From Micromonospora_G sp040676775 (lineage in GTDB: Bacteria; Actinomycetota; Actinomycetes; Mycobacteriales; Micromonosporaceae), in contig NZ_JBFAPP010000003.1 of assembly GCF_040676775.1 (NCBI RefSeq), forward strand, positions 124,001 to 188,000: a stretch of DNA of 64,000 bases, read 5' to 3'. Positions 59,684-64,000 of this stretch are shown in pieces (within the stretch, counting starts at the first letter, position 1; the number at the start of each line of letters is the position of its first letter). The translations under genes were made by a program, and so were the position numbers. Below the pieces are notes generated by a model. It was not told the origin of the DNA and did not search any database. It saw nothing but the letters and a program-made list of their open reading frames with translations.

Positions 59684-61167
59684 GTACGCTCACCGCGCTC
59701 GCCCGAGCACAGGCGCTCGCCGCCGGGCGGGCCCAGCCGACCGCCACCGTGCGCCACCTGCACCTCGCCCGGCGGCCACTGGTCCTGGTGCCGCTGACCA
59801 TGGCCGGCGAGGCGAACGCACCGCTCGCCGTGCTGGTCGGCACGACCCCGCAACAGCCGACGCTGCTGGTGGTGCCGCAGCCCCGCAACCGGGACCAGCG
59901 GCTCGACTTCGTCACCGCGCTCGGCACCGTGCTGCTGCCCTATCTGGACGGTCACCGGGGCGTGTCGGAGTCGGTGCCGGTCGACCGAGGGCGCGACGTG
60001 CGCTACCGGTACGTCGAGGCGCCGCAACTGGTCGTGCCAAACTCGGGTGGGATCACCTTCCTGCGGTTGCTCGGCCGCAACACCCGGTTCCGGCGTACCG
60101 ACGGTGACTATCCGGTCGACGCGTCGGTACCGCTGGTCGGGCGGTGGCTGACCTTCCTCGCCGAACGGGCCGAACACCCCGGATCGTCGCTGCTGGTGGC
60201 GCTGACCGAGGCGCTGGGGCTGCACTGGGCGACCGGGCAGAGTTCGGTGGAGGACCTGAACCTGGCGGCCCAACTCGGCTGGATCGACCCGCCGCCGGGG
60301 GTGCCCGGTCCGGTGGCCGCCGCCGAGGCGGAGGACCCGTCGATCTGGCCGCCGGCCGGACCGGCCACCGACCCGGAGTTCGACAACGACGTACTCGCCC
60401 CGGTGATGGCGGCGTACCAGGCTGCGGTGGCGGCGGACGACGAGCCGGCCCGGCAGCGGGCGTACGCGACCATGGCCGAGGCGCTGCGCGGCCAGTTGGA
60501 GCCGACCTGGCGGCTGATGTGGCGGGGACTGTCGTTGCTGCAGGCCCTGCCGCCGGGGGCCCGGGTGGCAGGACGCTGGGACGCCGACCGGGACGCGTTC
60601 ACCGACTACGCCGGTTACACCGACGAGGGCGGCCAGCCGCAGCCCCGCCGGGACGGGGCGGTCGCCGCCGCACAGCGCCTGCACCGGCTCGAACGCGCCC
60701 TCAGCTCGTACGCCGTCCAGCGCGCCTACGACGACCCACTGGTGATGGCCGACCACCGGCTGACCGGGGAGGCCTTCGTCGGCGAGGTGACCCTGGCCGA
60801 TCCGGCGCGGGTCGACGACACCGGCAAGCGGCCGGTGCTGCGTCCCCGGATCATGGTGGTGACCACCGATCCGGTGCTGGTCCAACCCGGCGCTTCACTC
60901 ACCTCGCCGGCTCGGCCGGGGCAGAAGGCGAGGGTCGTGTTCGTGACCCGGACCGGTGACGGGTCGAAGACCGAGGTGGTGTTGGAGTTGTCCGGCGGGA
61001 TGGGGCGGGGGCTGACCGCCCCGCCGGGCACCGTGCCGGAGGTGGGGGAGCGGCTCTGCTACACGACCCTGACCGACGGTTACGCCCCGCCCGGCACGTT
61101 CCCGTCCCGCGAGGACACTCCCTGGACCCACGGCGGCCCACCCACCGACGAGAGGCCGGCGGCCTGA
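59680..61167 (+). CDS. Unknown partner of the Fe-S nuclease
   Basis: 495 residues, no recognised domain, Walker motif or membrane segment. The N-terminal ~150 residues are alpha/beta (VRHLHLARRPLVLVPLTMAGEANAPLAVLVG), the middle is helical and acidic with repeated Ala/Glu, and the C-terminus is beta-rich (KARVVFVTRTGDGSKTEVVLELSGGMG). It is translationally coupled to the nuclease gene and the gene pair stands alone. It might be a specificity or processivity subunit, or a component of a defence pair. Confidence 0.7.
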   Translation: MSTLTALARAQALAAGRAQPTATVRHLHLARRPLVLVPLTMAGEANAPLAVLVGTTPQQPTLLVVPQPRNRDQRLDFVTALGTVLLPYLDGHRGVSESVPVDRGRDVRYRYVEAPQLVVPNSGGITFLRLLGRNTRFRRTDGDYPVDASVPLVGRWLTFLAERAEHPGSSLLVALTEALGLHWATGQSSVEDLNLAAQLGWIDPPPGVPGPVAAAEAEDPSIWPPAGPATDPEFDNDVLAPVMAAYQAAVAADDEPARQRAYATMAEALRGQLEPTWRLMWRGLSLLQALPPGARVAGRWDADRDAFTDYAGYTDEGGQPQPRRDGAVAAAQRLHRLERALSSYAVQRAYDDPLVMADHRLTGEAFVGEVTLADPARVDDTGKRPVLRPRIMVVTTDPVLVQPGASLTSPARPGQKARVVFVTRTGDGSKTEVVLELSGGMGRGLTAPPGTVPEVGERLCYTTLTDGYAPPGTFPSREDTPWTHGGPPTDERPAA

Positions 61168-61174
61168 GCTGGCG

Positions 61175-62251
61175 TTAGCTGGTCAGCAGAGGTAGCAGTC
61201 CCGAGGATCGGAGTCTGTCATAAGCCATCGTTACGTGAGCGGGGGTGAAGAGCCGAGCCTTACGGCCACTCCATGTTTGAACCCTCTCGATCAACTGCCC
61301 GAGGTCGTCGGCCGGTGGGTCCAATGCGGCGGCATAGTGCACGGTGGCGAGCAGTTCGAGACTGTACGGGGTCTCGAAACCGTCGACGAGTTGGGCAAGT
61401 CGCGTGAGGGATGCCTCGGCGACGTTGCCGTTCGCCTCGAACCACGTCGAAACCGTCTCGGCAGTTCCAGGGGTCAGGTTGATCGGGCGTAGCTCCTCTA
61501 CCCGGGCGGACCGATCCCCGTAGCCGAGAAGGTAATGCCCTTCCAGTCGGTCGAGAACCTGGTTCAACCGCTCTGCGTACGGTCCGCACCGGCCGCGGGC
61601 GAAAGTGAGCTGGAGCGGTTCGCCCAAGGCCTGGAGGAAGTACGCGATTTTCTGGATTTCGAGTGTGGTTACTCCGTCCCGGGGCTCCAATGCATTCGAG
61701 CGCTCCAGGTAACGGTCCACCGCACGGAGCAGGGTGGCCCGCCCCGGAGTCAAGGGGGGCTTCTCGGTAGCGACTGGCATGTCGCCCGGGTCGGGGGCGC
61801 CCTCGGGTGGGAAGAGCAGCACTCGTACGTCTGGTAGCTCGGCGAAGGCCCGGGTGATTTCGGGGCGGATCTCCTCCCAGTCGAGGCCACCGTTCCCGCA
61901 ACCGAGCGCGGGCATCGCTACGGAGCTGATCTGGTGCTCGCGGACCACCCGGACAAGGTCCGCGAGCCCTGCCCGAATGTCGGTCAACTTGGATCGGGCG
62001 CGCCAGTGCCCTTTGGTGGGAAAGTTGATGACGTAGCGACGAGGGCCGAGGCGCCCGGAGTCGAACACGAACATCTCGCCCAGCTTGACCTGTCCTGCCG
62101 CGCACGCTGTTCGATAGGCCGTGTAGTTCGGCGGGTAGGCGCGCTTGAACTGCAGTGCGATCCCCTTGCCCATCACGCCAACCGTGTTGACCGTGTTGAC
62201 CAGGGCCTCCGCATCCGCCGTCAGGAGGTTGCCGTGGCTGATGATGATCAC
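61175..62251 (-). CDS. darG: DarG-like macrodomain antitoxin
   Basis: 358 residues. The N-terminal macrodomain (~1-155) shows GNLLTADAEALVNTVNTVGVMGKGIALQFK and ALGCGNGGLDWEEIRP, the signature of DarG, which removes ADP-ribose from thymidine in DNA. The C-terminal ~190 residues (TTLEIQKIAYFLQALGEPLQLTFARGRCGPYAERLNQVLDRLEG) match the DarT-binding part of full-length DarG. The ATG at 62251 overlaps the DarT stop by four bases. Convergent with the nuclease partner gene, 7 bp apart. Confidence 0.92.
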   Translation of the reverse strand: MIIISHGNLLTADAEALVNTVNTVGVMGKGIALQFKRAYPPNYTAYRTACAAGQVKLGEMFVFDSGRLGPRRYVINFPTKGHWRARSKLTDIRAGLADLVRVVREHQISSVAMPALGCGNGGLDWEEIRPEITRAFAELPDVRVLLFPPEGAPDPGDMPVATEKPPLTPGRATLLRAVDRYLERSNALEPRDGVTTLEIQKIAYFLQALGEPLQLTFARGRCGPYAERLNQVLDRLEGHYLLGYGDRSARVEELRPINLTPGTAETVSTWFEANGNVAEASLTRLAQLVDGFETPYSLELLATVHYAAALDPPADDLGQLIERVQTWSGRKARLFTPAHVTMAYDRLRSSGLLPLLTS

Positions 62252-62937
62252 TTCCGCACCTCCCCTCGTGAGTATCCGTAGTACCAGCCCGGTCTGACAG
62301 CAACGTACCGGTCGATGATGCCAGTCGTGCGTAGGGCGTGCTCAAGTTCGGTCTTCCGGTCTTCCGTCCGGACGGCGTAACCCGTGATCAGGCTGAGTGG
62401 GACCTCGCGATGGACCAGGAATTCCGCCATCCTGCGCCGAACACGGTCTTGGTCCTCTGGCACGTCTTTCCAGATTCGTTCCCTCATGAGCGGCCAGTCG
62501 ACCAAATCATCCAGATCCCGGATCATGGGCGTAAATCGGGTGAGGTGGGCCGCGCAGTTGCCGTCGCTGGCGACCCAGGTCGCCCCTGCCGCGGCTATCT
62601 TGTCGACCGAGCTGACCAGGTAAATCAAGGGGTCATCCCCGCCGGGATATCGGTCCGACCGACCGTCGCGGTGTTCGCAGGCTATCCGGTACATCATCGG
62701 CGAGCGGGGGGCGAAGTAGAACGGAACGTAATCGGCTACAACTCCACCGGGTGCACACGGAACCGTTCTTCGGCGACGGCTCGCCTTGATGTCAGCCGCG
62801 CCGACGTCGGTAATCAGTCGCGAGCGGACTGCGCTGTCGGCGACAAGCTTTCCGGCGGACAGGATCGATGGAAAGTTGTCGATGTGCGTGAAATGCATGA
62901 TCAGAGCCCGCCCCGGTGGACGGATCGGGTTGGTCAC
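62248..62937 (-). CDS. darT: DarT-like DNA ADP-ribosyltransferase toxin
   Basis: 229 residues. DarT attaches ADP-ribose to thymidine in single-stranded DNA and blocks replication. Family features: FTHIDNFPSILSAGKL at the N-terminus, R78 in DYVPFYFAPRSPMMY, and catalytic Glu in RRRMAEFLVHREVPLSLI (E172). Encoded directly before darG, in toxin-antitoxin order. The GTG at 62937 is used; ATG at residue 14 is possible. Such pairs protect against phage and stabilise mobile DNA. Confidence 0.92.
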   Translation of the reverse strand: MTNPIRPPGRALIMHFTHIDNFPSILSAGKLVADSAVRSRLITDVGAADIKASRRRRTVPCAPGGVVADYVPFYFAPRSPMMYRIACEHRDGRSDRYPGGDDPLIYLVSSVDKIAAAGATWVASDGNCAAHLTRFTPMIRDLDDLVDWPLMRERIWKDVPEDQDRVRRRMAEFLVHREVPLSLITGYAVRTEDRKTELEHALRTTGIIDRYVAVRPGWYYGYSRGEVRK

Positions 62938-63193
62938 TGGTCAATCGTCCTAAGGGGTTCGAGGGGTCGAGATCGATACCATAGCCATCAATGTCAGACC
63001 CCGTGACCCTGTGTCGCCTGCTCCTCCGCATGAGTGACCGTCAGGAGGGCCATGGCTAGGCTCAATGGACCGAGTGGGCGGGCCCCACGGCGGCCCACCC
63101 ACCGACGGGTCGGCCGAGTCCTAGAGACCTGGCCGGCCCGTCGGCGCCCGCGTCCGGTTCGAACCGACCGTGTGCGGTCCGAACCCGACGCGC
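62938..63193. other. Gap between darT and the DUF3494 gene
   Basis: 256 bp. Holds the darT promoter region. A short reading frame at 63034 is Arg/Pro-rich with no ribosome site and is not called. Confidence 0.45.
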
Positions 63194-64000
63194 TCAGTCC
63201 GAGGCGCCCGCACTACGGACTGAGTGCCTTCCTGCCGCGAGCACGTCGCCGCTCGGGGCGGTGATGGTGTTGCTGTCGAGGGTGACGGCGGCGTTGCGGG
63301 CGAGTGCGCGGCCGTCGATGGTGACGCCGGTGGTGACGGTGATGGAGGCGAGGGCGAGGATGTTGCCGCGCAGGATGGAGTAGGTGCCGAGGGTCGCCGA
63401 GCTGCCGACCAGCCAGAAGACGTTGGCGGCTCGTGCGCCGTTGACGAGGTCGACGCTGCTGGCTGATGCGGTGATCAGGGTGGACGCGGCCTTGAAGACG
63501 AAAACCGCGTCGGGGTCGCCCTGGGCGTCGAGGGTCAGTGCCCCGGTGATGCCGAAGGTGCCCGCGAGTGATTCGTACACGCCGGGAGTTTTTGTGGTCC
63601 CGCCGAGTTCCACCGGGGTGGTGGTGCTCGCGCGTGCCGCCGCGTCGTCGTACGCGGTCACCAGGTCGGTTTTCGCCTGCGCGGCCACCGCGTCGGCGAC
63701 GTGTTGGGTACCGGTGACGACACCCGGCGGGAAGCCGGTCACCGAGGTGCCGGGACTCAGCCCGAGGTCGCCGGTGACGGTGGTGGGGCCGGTGTTGGTG
63801 ACCGTCGACGCGGCGAGGACCGCGAACTGGGCCGCCGTACCCAGGGCCACCGGTTGGGGGTCGGTGGGTACGGGCGGGTCGTCGCTGGTGACGGCGGTGA
63901 TGGTGTTGCTGTCGAGGGTGACGGCGGCGTTGCGGGCGAGTGCGCGGCCGTCGATGGTGACGCCGGTGGTGACGGTGATGGAGGCGAGGGCGAGGATGTT
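63194..64000 (-). CDS. DUF3494 (ice-binding-like) repeat protein, cut by window
   Basis: The frame is open to the right edge, so the 5' end is missing. 268 residues are seen: the last ~35 of one DUF3494 unit, a linker SDDPPVPTDPQPV, then a complete unit ending at the stop. The unit begins LGTAAQFAVLAASTVTNTGPTTVTGDLGLSPGTSVTGF and contains AVFVFKAASTLITASASSVDLVNGARAANVFWLVGSSATLG, the right-handed beta-solenoid pattern of ice-binding-type adhesins. It is likely secreted or on the surface. A 108-bp stretch is perfectly repeated between units. Confidence 0.88.
   Translation of the reverse strand, partial: NILALASITVTTGVTIDGRALARNAAVTLDSNTITAVTSDDPPVPTDPQPVALGTAAQFAVLAASTVTNTGPTTVTGDLGLSPGTSVTGFPPGVVTGTQHVADAVAAQAKTDLVTAYDDAAARASTTTPVELGGTTKTPGVYESLAGTFGITGALTLDAQGDPDAVFVFKAASTLITASASSVDLVNGARAANVFWLVGSSATLGTYSILRGNILALASITVTTGVTIDGRALARNAAVTLDSNTITAPSGDVLAAGRHSVRSAGASD
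63257..63364. repeat. 108-bp perfect direct repeat, copy 1
   Basis: Identical base for base to 63893-64000, at a distance of 636 bp (212 codons). Both encode the same part of successive DUF3494 units. The match reaches the window edge, so the repeat may be longer. Confidence 0.93.
63893..64000. repeat. 108-bp perfect direct repeat, copy 2
   Basis: Second copy, running off the right edge. In-frame spacing shows that whole domain units were duplicated recently or kept alike by gene conversion. Confidence 0.93.

Noticed and set aside
63034..63264. A 76-codon Arg/Pro-rich frame
   Set aside because: No ribosome site, overlaps the end of the DUF3494 gene, composition typical of chance frames.

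Overview
The window reads as a chromosome segment of a high-GC actinomycete, most likely a member of the Micromonosporaceae. The evidence is the ftsE-ftsX-smpB-ssrA block, a tmRNA tag ending ALAA, tRNA and tmRNA 3' ends without encoded CCA, abundant GTG starts with 4-base overlaps, Tat and lipobox exports, and short intergenic inverted repeats. No database search was possible, so the taxon is an inference from gene content and style.

Layout. 1-6.1 kb is core genome: divisome ABC pair, SmpB, tmRNA, a hemerythrin-like protein, a lipoprotein, MTA phosphorylase, a YqgE protein and tRNA-Ala. About 6.7-34 kb is a compact biosynthetic-type cluster. It begins with a tiny 21-codon gene that has its own promoter-like sequence, a strong ribosome site and a downstream stem-loop. 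A plus-strand series follows: STAND/TPR ATPase, MFS-flavin reductase fusion, prolyl oligopeptidase, ATP-grasp ligase, SRPBCC, class III aminotransferase, acyl-CoA dehydrogenase, ACP, ketosynthase, SDR reductase and luciferase-like monooxygenase. A six-gene minus-strand operon carries a B12-type radical SAM enzyme, a MoaA-like radical SAM enzyme, an aminotransferase, a glycosyltransferase-like protein, a methyltransferase and a second-type PurF. A plus-strand tail holds an RmlD-like reductase, an ABC exporter, a nucleotidyltransferase and a helical partner. A convergent gene fuses an NDP-kinase-like domain to a ClpS-like domain. The set matches no cluster I can name; the combination suggests a modified amino acid or peptide product, possibly glycosylated.

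34-52 kb is mixed accessory and metabolic genome: thymidine kinase, serine hydrolase, trypsin-like protease, benzoylformate decarboxylase, DinB-like proteins, FMN reductase, a hemerythrin with a probable frameshifted tail, a MoxR/VWA pair, a three-gene operon of unknown function (Tat protein, 86-residue protein, 8-Cys protein), a secreted sugar dehydrogenase with CBM2 behind a CebR-like operator, a GlxA-type regulator, an MFS transporter, and a ricin-type lectin.

52-63 kb looks like a conflict/defence neighbourhood: an EACC1-like protein overlapping a caspase-GroEL fusion, a Cas4/RecB-like Fe-S nuclease with an unknown partner, and a DarT-DarG DNA ADP-ribosylation toxin-antitoxin pair. The right edge cuts a multi-domain DUF3494 (ice-binding-like) protein with a perfect 108-bp internal repeat.

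Most novel candidates: the 21-residue peptide and its cluster, the caspase-chaperonin fusion with its EACC1 partner, and the NDK-ClpS fusion.
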